From positions 131,470,277 to 131,534,276 of the forward strand of contig OX352761.1 in the NCBI GenBank assembly GCA_947095585.1: DNA of 64,000 nt, in the 5' to 3' direction. Source of the stretch: Nephrocerus scutellatus (Eukaryota; Arthropoda; Insecta; Diptera; Pipunculidae). The notes under the pieces were generated by a model. It worked only from the letters and a program-made list of their open reading frames with translations, ran no database searches and was not told the DNA's origin. A program made the position numbers and the translations under genes. Shown one piece after another: positions 1 to 10,809 of the stretch (positions are counted from its first letter, which is position 1; the number at the start of each line of letters is the position of its first letter).

Positions 1-500
1 GGGACAAGAAAATTTTCACCAACCAAGAGGAAATACGATAAAAAGATCTCTAGAATTTATGTGGCTCTAGCCATTCTAGCTACCATTAAATTGGTTTTAT
101 AAGATTAAGAATAATTTGATCATAGATCGATAGATAGATTTGCAAGTTTCGTCATTAATTTAACATTAAATTAACTTACTGGTACTCGATTGGAACTTTT
201 CTTTTTTTTTGTCATCATTGCATTTAGTAATCAAATGTGAGTGGCTTCACCCAGTTTTACTTTATCAGACCTGGGATTTTCATCCATTAGGTTGATCAAA
301 GAATAACCAACATTTTCAAGCAAAATATTAAACACAATCTTCAAATGTTCAAAACATTGTCTAAGGGGCCAAGATTTTGTTTTAGTCAAATATGATTCTT
401 ATTGCCTATATAAACGTTCATGTAAGGTGCAATTTTATCATGTTCAGCCTCATTTAGAGTCTCAGAACAAATTTTCTCCTGGTATTGAATGGATTGTCAA
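1..500. other. No recognised feature
   Basis: AT-rich sequence with short simple repeats such as the gatagatagat-like run near 125-140. No reading frame with family features was seen on either strand. Confidence 0.5.
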
Positions 501-524
501 AACTCATCAAATCAAGGAAATTCA

Positions 525-652
525 ACATGACATCCAAGCTGTTGGGTGTATAAGACAATGGTTATACCAGTACTTACATTTGGATCCAATATATGGATGC
601 TTAGCAAAAAGTACTCCGCGACCTCTTAGCCGCATTATAAAGTTTGAGTCTT
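525..652 (+). pseudogene. RTE-like non-LTR retrotransposon fragment, RT C-terminal part
   Basis: The text from gacatccaagctgtt through ttataccagtacttacat closely matches a stretch inside the larger minus-strand RTE-like relic (54470-54600) and another fragment near 10720. In the RTE family this region encodes the end of the reverse transcriptase, around a VYKTMVIPVLTYGSETW-like motif. Here the frame is broken: a single open frame runs through it but alternates between the ancestral reading and shifted text, so it is non-functional. Confidence 0.55.
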
Positions 653-747
653 AAGGAGAATTGTTGGCCCAGTATGTGAGGACGGATTTAGTTTAGTTTA
701 AATATGTTGCGTAGACCAGGACGACTAGAGTTTTGGGATGCTATGCT

Positions 748-843
748 ATATTTTTCACGGTGTCCCATACCTCTCGCGAATGTCTGGTTGCGAGAAGCTA
801 GACCTTGGACCGCAACATCTGTCGCGCTGAATATTATTAATTA
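748..843 (+). mobile_element. SINE copy with internal deletion (tRNA-headed, ATT-tailed family)
   Basis: It starts in the body motif tatttttcacggtgtccca, jumps from ctctcgcgaatg to ggttgcgagaagcta, and ends in gtcgcgctgaatattatt. Compared with the fuller copies at 3661 and 16325 it lacks the tRNA-like head and about 160 bp of the body. Confidence 0.75.
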
Positions 844-1099
844 TTTGTGTTCAGTTTAAAATTAAGTGAGTCGCTAATGAGCTTGATTGATTGGAACATA
901 ATACTTTCAAAGCCAAAGCGGTTGACAGCTCAGCCAACTTTTTCTGCGCTTTTATTTGAAGATGGTGCATTCATATATAATATAACTTATTTTCAACATT
1001 TAGGTGTCGTTGCAGAAACAATTAGCCATCATTTGGTGTTTTTGAGACAAAAACGAATCACACAATATGTGAATTTAATATTGAATCAATCGTAGGGGG

Positions 1100-1218
1100 T
1101 CAGTATGAGTTGTGAATTAGTGGGTATGGGTTCAGTGGAGGGATCACTGGGTGGGTGGTCAGTTGGGTGGTAGAAAGTGGGTTGGTGGCAGCCAGGCAAA
1201 TCCGGGTATTTCAACTAG
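1100..1218 (+). mobile_element. Helitron-like 3' end (candidate)
   Basis: A G-rich stretch (repeated gtgggt/ggtggt) is followed by a small hairpin-capable segment (gccaggcaaatccggg), then gtatttcaa and CTAG followed by T at 1215-1219. A 3' CTAG preceded by a hairpin is the Helitron terminus signature. A close relative of this end lies at 42361-42405 (ccaggcaacgctgggtattt). The 5' end was not located. Confidence 0.45.
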
Positions 1219-1320
1219 TTTTAAACTAAAATTGAACAGAGAGTCTTTTTCAATTCACAATATTACAACTGTTTTTACTTAAAGAGGATTTCAAAAATTG
1301 AAAATATAACCTATGTATTT

Positions 1321-1460
1321 AAATTCACAATATTAACTTCACGTGCCCCAGAGTCAACGGACTCCCATATGATTTTTTTTAAATTAACCCCGTTTTATTC
1401 AAACCATAAACACATGTGTATCTCCGATTAGAGAATTTACATGAAAAACTTTATGGGTTG
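1321..1460 (+). repeat. T-run-flanked dispersed repeat, short copy
   Basis: Diverged 140-bp copy of the family best seen at 50423-50818. The left end reads aaattcacaatattaacttc and the right end ttatgggttg followed by six Ts. It includes the shared inner phrase catgtgtatctccgattaga. Confidence 0.55.
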
Positions 1461-1469
1461 TTTTTTCAT

Positions 1470-3280
1470 GTTTTTTAAGTTACATTTGCCCAGGCCTAGG
1501 CACTAGATATTTGCTCTTTTTAAGTATCTACTATAAAACAGATGGTATGAAATAATTACTTAATAAACAAACTGTTACACTCCTCGTGCTTACGAAAGAA
1601 AGTAACCAAGAACTTTCATCCACCAATGAACTAATAAACCGGAACATGGGAATACTGCTGCCAAAGTTCCCACGCTTGTCGGTTGCAGAAATGTAAGTTA
1701 TGTTGTAGCTGTAGCATATAGGTGTGTTGTGATATTTTTTTCAAACATTCGCTAGGAATAGTAAATTAAGGAAAAAGACTTCAAAGTTATTATGCAATTT
1801 TTGGCTTTAATGAGTTCTTTAGCATCGGTTCATAACTCGTTGTCGCAGCTCGTAGGTGAACAAAGCAGTGCTATTGCAAATGCAAAACATTTCTAAGATT
1901 AGCTTAAATCAGAACTATTTAAAAAATTACGTATATCGAAATTAATAGGTATTTTCTTAGTGAAGGGAAGTCTTGACGAACTCGAAATACACCCCTACCT
2001 GCATACAAAAATCATCATCAGTTTTGTGTGGTTCATTATCAGTATACACATCATCAATAACTGATGTCTTAAGCGGACTAGCAATAGATGCCTTCAACCA
2101 TAACACACAATCAAAGGGGACGTTTTTAATGTTTTTTCTGACAGTGTCCTTTCAATCGCTTAGCATTCATAGCAGAACCTCTTCGTTGTCCTTAATTTAT
2201 TGCCTTAGATATTTCTCCATCTTTTCTTGTTAATTTTTGTCCAAATATTATGACCTACGCGTAATACTAGATGTGCTAAATAATGTTTGACTGATAATTT
2301 TTCAAAACTGAAAACAAAATCTTAATGGCAATTTACGATATTACAAAGTCATTTTACTTGAACTACGAGTTCTTCCCAGAAATGTAAAACATTGAATTTA
2401 GCCGCATCGTTTGTGAGACAAGAAAGAGAGTAACACAATTTGGCTTCATATGTGTGCTTCGACTGCAAGTAGGAATAAATTCATTATCTAATCTAAAAGT
2501 ATTTATTTGACAGTAATCCGTCACGTCGCCATCATATATGTTTGCATAGTATAGGCTAACTCGTAGGCATTGTGCAATGCATTGTGATATCCTCACAAAC
2601 CCAAAAGAAGATTAATGATGATGCTCATCAATTTTAGTGCAATTTTTTATATTTTGGTAATATGCATACGGTTCAGCGGAAATTGTCTATCTACGCAGTT
2701 AGACTATTACATCATATTATTCAATATTGATATCAGAGCTGGAAGTCAATGTATTTCTTTAGGTTAGTTTGGTTTTTGCATTTTCGGACTGAGTTTTGAT
2801 TTTTCTGATATATTAGGTTTTTCAATTGGGACGCCCCATTTTTCCAATAACGTTTCTCGGCTGCACTTGAAGTCAGCTGCGATTTGTTTGATGTTTCAAC
2901 TCCTCTATCCTTACCGTTTAACTGCAAAAAATTACACGCTTTAACAACCATTGAAAATTATCCATTTTTTTATCAAACTTTGCATTCGGTTTTGATAGCA
3001 TTAGGTGCGCTAAGTCAAATTTTCGGGCGTCGGACTCGGTTCATATGAACAAATATGAATATTGGTACTTCTATCGCGAATGCAAGTTTAAGCCAATTCT
3101 GCGTCGATTTTAGGAATTGGGCATCTCTATGACCAGTTTGTGGTGAATTTTGCGTAAGGACTATGGCCTGTATCCCTATCAGATAGTTTTGTACCAACAT
3201 CTGTAGGCGAACGACAATCAGTTGCGACGAAACTTTAGTGATAGGGCCCTTAATATGGACGAAAACAATTCCGTAATACC
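1470..3280. other. No recognised feature
   Basis: AT-rich sequence. Short open frames on both strands (for example 1973-2233 plus, 2733-2951 minus) show no domain, start context or codon pattern that would support a gene. Confidence 0.5.
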
Positions 3281-3296
3281 ATTTTTAGCAATGAAT

Positions 3297-3395
3297 ACTA
3301 TTTCCGGCTCAACGCGCTACGTTAATAAACAAATTTGGGAATTTCAGCAACCGAAAGCCATTCATGAAATGCTATTACACCCACAAAACTTTATG
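3297..3395 (+). pseudogene. Mariner-type transposase fragment, plus strand
   Basis: The translation contains RYVNKQIWEF and, further on, AIHEMLLHPQ. These match the conserved stretch of mariner/Tc1-like transposases that normally reads like YVNKQN...W...P..IHE..LHPQ before the second catalytic Asp. Only this segment is present; no catalytic DD(D/E) set is visible. Confidence 0.55.
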
Positions 3396-3404
3396 AAAAA
3401 CAAA

Positions 3405-3640
3405 TTACTGCTCGATATAGCCACCATTGGGGCGGATGATAGCGTCGAGTCTCTTAACGAAGGCATTGCATGCTGTACGAACGTGAGCTGTTGCTATTTT
3501 GGTCCATTCTCTACGAAGAGCTGTCTTTAATTCGTCCACACTTTTATGTCTTTTTGTCGACACCTTGGCCTCCAAAATGGCCTCCATATGGAGAAGTCCA
3601 TTGGATTAAAGTCTGGTGATTATGGGGCTATTGTTGCGAA
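3405..3640 (-). pseudogene. Mariner/Tc1-type transposase C-terminal fragment, minus strand
   Basis: The minus-strand frame ends with VDELKTALRREWTKI, then an AFVKRL.AII...GGYIE tail, which is typical of the C-terminus of mariner/Tc1-superfamily transposases. A nearby shifted frame preserves the preceding DFNPMDFS-like text only in degraded form. It points the opposite way to the plus-strand fragment immediately to its left. Confidence 0.65.
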
Positions 3641-3660
3641 GAAATGAAAAAAAGACGAAT

Positions 3661-3953
3661 GTGGGCGCCGTGGCTCAGTGGAAAAGCGCATGGCTCCTGA
3701 GCAGGTGATCGTGGTTCGAATCAGTAACACCAAAAGTATTTTTCACTGTGTCCCACCTCTCGCGAATGGGTGACAAACGTTCCGATAGCAATAATTTGTC
3801 ACGGAAAGCTTCTTAATTCGTCGTTCGGATCCGGCCTTAAATTGTAGGTCCCTTCCATCTGTGATCACAAAAATTTACATGCACAAAACAAATGGTCGCG
3901 AGAAGCTAGGCCTTGGACCACAACGGTCTGTTGCGCCGAATATTATTATTATT
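3661..3953 (+). mobile_element. tRNA-derived SINE, near full-length copy
   Basis: The head has a pol III A-box-like TGGCTCAGTGG and a B-box GGTTCGAATC. The body contains cacctctcgcgaatgggtga, gtcacggaaagcttct, ttaaattgtaggtcccttcc and ggtcgcgagaagctaggcc. The 3' end is ttgcgccgaatattattatt, an (ATT)n tail. Short similar text (gacgaat / gacgaaat) flanks it, but this is too weak to claim as a target duplication. Confidence 0.85.
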
Positions 3954-4164
3954 TTTATAAATGACGAAATTACAGCCTTTTGATTTAGTAACACTTCGAT
4001 TACACCCTGTATATGTCTACTATTAACACAGATAATATAATATAAGGAAAATCAAAGAACAGACCGATCCACAGGTCACGGAGCCAAAACGTGTAAGTCA
4101 GATTTCAATTGTGCCATTTGCCAATGGGAAGTTTCAGATGCCCAGTATACAGAAGGGCGATGCA

Positions 4165-5835
4165 AGAAATTACAAAACGAAATTGAACAAATCAATCATA
4201 ACCACTGTGAGTCTGCGCAAGAGCTGATAGCGCAACGCAAACAGCAATAGAGTATGAAGCTACTGATTAGCAAGCAATACAAAACACCAACATCAAAAGA
4301 GAAATGGGTGGAGGACATAAGCAAAAAAGCAGCTATTTGGATCAGTGGTAGTCTTTCTTTCGAGCGCAAACCATCATTCCAACAAGAGAGTTTTGCCTAC
4401 GCCAGAATAAAAGGAGTATACTTTTTAGTTGCACCACCGAACGCTAGCATAACTGAATTTGAAGAAACGCTACATCGGTTGATCGCAGAAACTAGGGAAA
4501 GTCAACTACTATCGTTGGATGTGATTTTAATGCATGGACGGTTGAGTGGGGCAGCCCACGAACGAACAGAAAAGGCGCACTACTACTGGAAGCTTTTGCT
4601 AGCACGGACGTCGTACTTCTTAATACAGGACCTACATACACTTTTGACAATGGAAAAGCAGGATCAATTGTCCACCTGACCTCTCGAAACTAGTGGAGTG
4701 GAAAGTAGCGGATGTGTACACGCACAGCGATCACCAAGCCGTAATATTTGAAACGAAACAACCCAAGCGTTTTTTTAAAGGAACATTAGGCAAAAAGTGC
4801 AAAGAAATGACTGAAAAACCAAAGAAATGGACAGGTCAACGCTGGATCTTATGCTGGATGGTATTCCAATCGTGGTCAAGAAAACTGCTCGGATGAAGAG
4901 GCCTGAAATATTTAGTAGGGTGTACACAACGTGCATTAACGATGGAATATTTCCGCAAAGATGGAAGTGTCAGCGGCTAGTGCTCATTCCAAACGGTGAC
5001 AAGCCACCAAAGGAACCGTCGTCGCACCGACCTTTGTATATGCTGGACTCAGCGTCCGTGCTAGAAAGAATCGTATGCTCCCGCTTGGAAAATTACACAG
5101 AAGAATCGCGCGGGCTATCAAGATTCCAATATGGCTTAAGGAAGAAAAGGAGCACCATCGATGCAATTGCCGCGGTATGTGATATCGCGCACAATGCTAT
5201 TGCAGGAACGAGATGAAAGGCGGGGATACGAAATACTGTGCAGTGGTGACACTCTATGTCAAAAATGCATTCAACTCCGCAAGTTGGGACAAAACGTTGG
5301 TCTCCTTAACCAAACTGCAGGTAGCAGACTATCTTCTACGAATCATTGCGAGCTATTTCAGTGACAGAACCTTGTTATATGACACCGAGGAGGTCCCCAG
5401 GCAGAGAAAAGGTGGAAAGAGTGACCATCCCATTCGGCGGACAATACATCACATCGAGCCCACATATGAAATACTTCGGAGTCCTGCTGAATCACAGGCT
5501 CAATTTCAAGGAGCATCTGAGATATGCCATTGAAAAAGCAAAGCGTGCTGGGATAGCTCTTGCGAGAATATTGCCCAATAAGCAGTAAGCAGTCGATAAG
5601 AAAACTGCTAGCAAGGGTCAATACCTCGATATTAATATATTGCACCCGGCGACTTCTTACGCCAGCTACATTAAAAGAGGTACAGCAGCGTACAGACTGC
5701 CGTCGCTCAGAATATGCTGTGCAATCCGGACACTCTCCAGCGATGCAGCATAGCTGGTAGGATGCCAAATGACATCATGGCAATAGAAGCAGCGGCAGTG
5801 AGAGACCTCACGAACCAACAATTCAGTTGAAGCCT
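4165..5835 (+). pseudogene. R1-like non-LTR retrotransposon relic (endonuclease and reverse transcriptase)
   Basis: The relic begins in frame with text like N.NHCESAQELIAQ, characteristic of the start of the APE-type endonuclease in R1-related elements, then hits a stop just before 4254. Endonuclease text continues to about 4760 (VYTHSDHQAVIFE at the end, matching the YTYSDHQAI-like SDH motif). The RT part follows: DGIPIVVKK, IFPQRWKCQRLVLIPN, LERIVCSRLE and a SRFQYGLRKKRST segment, then frame changes near 5215 and 5400 and a C-terminal HMKYFGVLLNHRLNFKEH. The end preserves IMAIEAAAVRDL. Stops, frameshifts and internal losses (the YADD region is missing) make it dead. The clade call is from motifs only. 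Confidence 0.75.
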
Positions 5836-5839
5836 GCGT

Positions 5840-7950
5840 ACAAGAGAAGACATTCGAAAATGTAGCAAAACGTCAGGTCTATGCCAATAAGCTAGAGACT
5901 ATAGTCCTTATTGCTCCTATCGACCTTAGGAGCAATATCGAAACCATACGGCCGGCATACCACCCAATTTATGCGATGCTCGTATAGTGCAAATCAAATG
6001 ACTTTACATTACCTAGACATTACCTAGATACGGGTATCTTACGCATATGGTTCACAAATTTATTTTCTGTATTTATAAGCTTACTATTGTCTAGTCAAGT
6101 ATGACTGAATTAGTCCTATACGTAAATCTCAAATTATGTTCCTACAGCTACACTCAAGTAATGAAATAGAACACAGATCTTAAAGAAAGTACAAATAATA
6201 CAAAGTTATTAGATGGGGCAAACGTGGGCATCCGACGTCTATATATTATATTATCTCTGGTAACAGTATAGCAGAATAACGGGAATTAATTAAAAGTTGA
6301 TTTTTTTTGTATATTTGTCATGTTATTCAGTATCATTTATTTACAGGTCAACAAAAACTTCTTGTCATTTCTAAAGGCGTATAGTGATTGATGAAATTAT
6401 AGCCTGCAGCTTTGGAGAAGAGTGAAAACGATTAAGCCAACGACAAACATAAAACACTAAAGATTAACAGTTCAACGAGGCAACGACTATAAGTCTGTAC
6501 AGTTTTCTACATACTTGCTAAGCGAATTGGCCATTAAAATGTTAGTAAGAGTTCGTTTCATAAGCTATGGCTATGTATAAACAATTATCAAGTAAAGATT
6601 TAAAAATTGCAAATGCTTTAGCGAGCTATTCTCAATTAAATGTTAAACTTCCATCTGATGATCTGCTTATTCCATCGACCAATATTTGAATGAAAGCTAA
6701 GCAACAACCAGTCATCCGGTCGAATTATTGCGTTTATATTGGAAATGTCGTTTGGTGTCAACAGCAACCTACGCATTAAACAAGAAGTTGTTACAACATT
6801 CTGTCATTTGGTCATTAGAGAATTTACAAAAAAAAATAAGTTTTTATGGGTTGATTTTTTATTCCCGCAAGTTTTATACGCCACAACTTTGTCCACTTGA
6901 CCACTTCTTTAATCGTTTCTTGTAGTTTAGCAAAGTGACTTGATCAGAGTTACACACAAAAATGTGTTGAATACAGGCTCTCAATTTTATAACTAAGTGC
7001 AATGGGATGCAGTGGGTACTTATTGCCTCCCTTCATGTCAATCATTTCATTAAGGCACTGCGTCGAGAAGTCGGCTTTCTTATTTAATAAATGAGTGATG
7101 AGTACGAGTTCATTCGGAACCCCTGAATTGAAACCACTGTTAACCGGTCAACATGGTCCCCAAAGAAAGATCGGATAGAATGCAACGATTAATAAAAAAC
7201 TAGCTTGGCGCCGTTACTATAGAGAAGTAGTTCAAGTCCCGAAGATCTGTAATGAACGAACACATTGTTCCACATCAACACTGGTGATGACAACACTAAT
7301 GATTTGCTCTGGATGCCGCCTCGTCGGATCACTATTTGTCCGGCGCATTATTGCTACAATGCACAATTGCACATCAAGTAAGAGATAATGATTAAGACCA
7401 ACGCGACTAGTTGAAATCGAAGAAATAGCAATTTGTTCCATTTGCACATGCGTTCATTTGGCTGACATTTATAATCAGATCTTGGAAGATAACATATTAA
7501 CAATGTAAACTCTGTTCTGTTTTTTGTTTCCCTTCTGAAATACCGGACAACAATGTTGCTGTGCCGCGACACAATGTCCAGTGATATGCGACTACGCACT
7601 TTGATGTCCACGCTTCGGACGGAGTGAATTTACAAGAAATAAAAAATCCTTATACCACTAATACATCAGGATGGATAGAAGGTGGATTGATGTGGTTCTC
7701 TGACGTTTGTGGTTAAGTTTTCCGGGAATTTCTTTTCCATTGAATGAGCTGCATTTGTGCTGTCTTTGGAAGAACAGGAGAGCGCGCTGTCTCGATAAAT
7801 GCGTGCACGTATAGCTATCTGGTATGTATGGCAAATCAAGGACTATTCGTCTAATTGAGTTGAACATATTGAAATCTTTTACAGTCTACTACACCTTGTG
7901 CATTTTTTCAATAACACTGGGCAGTTTTATGAATCATAGCTATAGCTACA
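5840..7950. other. No recognised gene
   Basis: AT-rich sequence. The only repeat noted is a terminal scrap of the T-run-flanked family at about 6812-6853 (tagagaatttacaaa ... tttttatgggttg). Short open frames here look random. Confidence 0.5.
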
Positions 7951-7957
7951 TATATAC

Positions 7958-8128
7958 AATAATAATAATAATAATATTATTTTGGCGCGACAGACCATTG
8001 AGGTTCCGGGAATAGCTGTGTTGTGCAAGTATATTTTTCACACATATGGAAGGGACCTACTATTTAATTCCGTATACGAACGGAGAATTGAGAAGCTTTC
8101 CGTGAAAACAAGTTATTACTCTCGGAGT
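7958..8128 (-). mobile_element. SINE body, minus strand, head missing
   Basis: It reads from the (AAT)n-reversed tail through ggcgcgacagacc, gaagggacctac, gaattgagaagctttccgtg and gttattactctcgg. These are the reverse complements of the family body. It stops where the head-proximal part should begin and is followed by an oppositely oriented tRNA-like segment. Confidence 0.8.
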
Positions 8129-8136
8129 TTGCAAAA

Positions 8137-8212
8137 ATCGACCGTGGCTCATCGGCTAGAGCGCTGCGAGGAAGAAGGTTTTGAAGTCTCGGGTTCGAAT
8201 CTGCCTTGAGAG
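8137..8212 (+). repeat. tRNA-like sequence (degenerate, SINE head or tRNA pseudogene)
   Basis: An A-box-like TGGCTCATCGG with a pairing D-stem (gctc/gagc) is followed by a B-box GGTTCGAATC. The anticodon and T-stem do not pair properly, so a functional tRNA is unlikely. Its orientation is opposite to the SINE body beside it. A second B-box-like gaggttcgaatctc lies near 8276. Confidence 0.5.
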
Positions 8213-8214
8213 GT

Positions 8215-9570
8215 CTTTTCAATATATATTTTTCTTTTTCTTTGTGCAATTGCAATTGTAATTGCATATGGGCAGAGGTTCGAATCTCACTGAATTTTTT
8301 TTGATAAATGTCAATCAATAGGAGTCTCTAAGGGTTCCCGTTTTGTGTAATTGCACATTTTAAATTAGAAAACTAAACAAAACACCTTAACATAATGATC
8401 TACAAAAGTGTTTACCAATGCGAAAACTTCTCTAATCCAAATTTTTATTAAACAAAGATATGAAATACTTATACAATTCGTCATCATCTGCATGAAGAAC
8501 GCGAATGAGTCATCCAAAATGTAAAACAAAGAACATCGGATTACGATCGGGGAAAGGAATTTTCTGTCGCAATGCATTTTGTAGAGCGCCCGGCAGCACC
8601 ATAAAAAGGTGTTTTATTAATTTCTTTAATAAAACACATAATAATGAAGAAAACGCCACATATTCTTGGTAAGAAGAACAGAACATTTAGATTTAGCCAT
8701 GTCATTCTATCTCCTTGTTTTTTTTTCATTCTGTGAATTCTTCTTATTGGTGAATTTTGTAAAAGAGTTCAAGCACGCCTATAACTTGTATTATTGTCTT
8801 AATTAACTGTAATATCACAAAAAGTAATATCAAAGCAGTGGCGAGGGCTCCATACAACGCGATTCTTAACTGGATACCTCTGCAATGCTGCTCTTTTTTA
8901 TGGCCAATATGTAAAAAAAACATTTTACAGCGAATTTTTAGAAATATAAAAGAAAAGAACCTTATGACATCCCGATTATGAACGTCCCGATGTGCCAATT
9001 ATCGTGCTATACCGTTATTGAGTAGCGCGCAAAAGATTTTCTCCTCTACATACGCCCAAGTCAATATTGGTCCATACCAGTGTGGCTTCATTTACTTATA
9101 TAGACTTTTAGGCTTTCAGGCCGCCTATGCTAGCATAACTAGTGTAGAACTTTATAAAGCCATGAGAGTATTCGGCTGCCAAAAAAACTTTCACGTCTAT
9201 GTAGGTTGACAATGACCAATTTTATAAGCAAAGTAAGAATATCCGGATCAATATTAAGCTCACTCAACATTTTGGATGGTAAACGACCAACAAAGGCCTC
9301 ATAGGAGGAGCTAAACAACGAGCAAGAGACTCTACAGTCGAATAACTTGCAGCTCTGTAAGTAAGTCCTACTTCCACCTCCTCGTGTTGCCATCTGGGAG
9401 TTTCTCTGGAAATTGCGATCGGAAAATGGCATATGGCGAGCCTCCTGCGCCACAAAAAAAAACCAATTGCTCCGAAACGTCATACAATGCCTCGGATACC
9501 GACTGATACTTTGTTGACGTTGTCGTACACGGACAGGAAGGACCTCAATTAGAGCGTGAGTTTACGCGAT
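8215..9570. other. No recognised feature
   Basis: AT-rich sequence with no supported gene. Two overlapping minus-strand frames at 9139-9483 look vaguely protein-like but match no family I recognise. Confidence 0.45.
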
Positions 9571-9574
9571 ATAA

Positions 9575-10345
9575 TATAGACATCTTGGGGTTGCCGAAAT
9601 ATTACAAGCGCCAAGCACATCGGCTAATCTTCTACACCCGCAGATCTACAGAGCGTGGGAAAATGGCCTTGCGCAGGAGGGGTATCACAGAAAAACTTAT
9701 AGCTATAAGCTCAAAGCTGCATACGAAGGAAGTAAACGTCACGTCCTACACAACGGCAAGGTGTCCGAGGAATTTGATGTCCAAAATGGAGTATGTCAGG
9801 GGTGCATACTATCACTGCTGGTATTCCTGGTGGTCATTAGCGATGTACTCCGTGCAGCACTGTTGGTAGGGAACATTGGAATTAGATGGACTATGACAAC
9901 TTACCTAAAACACCAAGACTACGCTGACGATGTTTGAATGCTCTCACATCGGATAATGGACCTCCATATGATGGCCAAAAATCTAGATACCGAAACAAGC
10001 AAAGTGAGGCTTAAGATAAACACTGCCAAAACAAAAGTCCTGAACACTTCTTATACCCGCTCTCAACTCAACATTGCTGGACAGGTAGTCGAAAAAGTTG
10101 ACAACTTTCTATACCTATGGGTGTATGGCTGCAGTGCTTGGAAGGTGGATACCACTACCACGCGCAAGCTGCAATCTTTCGTAAACAAATGCCTACATAT
10201 CATCTTGAGGATCTTGGCAGTGGATTGGATACACACTACGGCGCGACGACAACTCCATTGCGAAATATGCCATGCAGTGGAACCAGCTCACCCAGGCAGG
10301 TAGAACAGCGGGACGCTCTAGGAGAACGTGGCGCAGGACGGTCGA
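9575..10345 (+). pseudogene. Non-LTR retrotransposon RT relic (WIGHTLRK-tail family)
   Basis: Pieces in shifting frames read ALRRRGITEKLIAI, then text like CILSPLLVFLVVISDVLRAAL, an HQDYADDV core (RT catalytic YADD, near 9910-9935), SKVRLKINTAKTKVLN and YGCSAWKVDTTTTRKLQSF. It ends in a degraded NPTQAGR..GRSRRTWRRTVEEEAG tail. This is the palm, thumb and C-terminus of a non-LTR RT with several frameshifts and an internal deletion. It appears related to the copies at 25660 and 42884. Confidence 0.7.
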
Positions 10346-10500
10346 GGAGGAAGCAGGGGATGGACTTGCCTGCTTCCTCTTCAACCAGGTGTTGGAGAAA
10401 GTAAAACGACACTCTGATGTAACGGCGAGAGAACAATCATATATAAGTCCACCCAAATAAGGGCTTACGCAGACTATATTGAAATCATTGGTAGAATTCC
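10346..10500 (+). pseudogene. RTE-like RT fragment
   Basis: GDGLACFLFNQVLEKV followed by RHSDVTARE and a damaged LTQTILKSL corresponds to the RTE-type RT motif that normally reads GD.L.C.LFN.ALEKVVRD...LAYADDID. The same segment is better preserved near 24310-24445. It joins directly to the preceding unrelated non-LTR tail. Confidence 0.65.
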
Positions 10501-10689
10501 AAGAACCTTTAATCCAGATCGATGGGGCGGCACGAAATCTGAGGCTAGACATAAATGGGAGAAACACAAGTACATTCTCGCAAATGTAACACTGCGAGCA
10601 GAAAATAAAATATTGGTCTCTCAATAAAGAGAGTGGAGCGCAAAATAAATGTTCAACTATGCCGGAAAGCCAACAAAGCCTCTTTAGTC

Positions 10690-10800
10690 GTCAAGACTCT
10701 TCAAATCCATTTTAATCCATTTAACTATGACATCCAAGTTTCAGGTTTATACCAGTACTTATATATAGATCCTAGATTGCACTGTGCATCAAGCCAAACG
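10690..10800 (+). pseudogene. RTE-like fragment
   Basis: Short text (ctatgacatccaagtttcag, ttataccagtacttatat) matches the segments at 525-652 and about 54570-54610. It is heavily degraded. Confidence 0.45.
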
Positions 10801-10809
10801 CATTCGAAT

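Noticed and set aside
8137..8212. Functional tRNA gene
   Set aside because: A and B boxes are present, but the anticodon stem and T stem do not pair.
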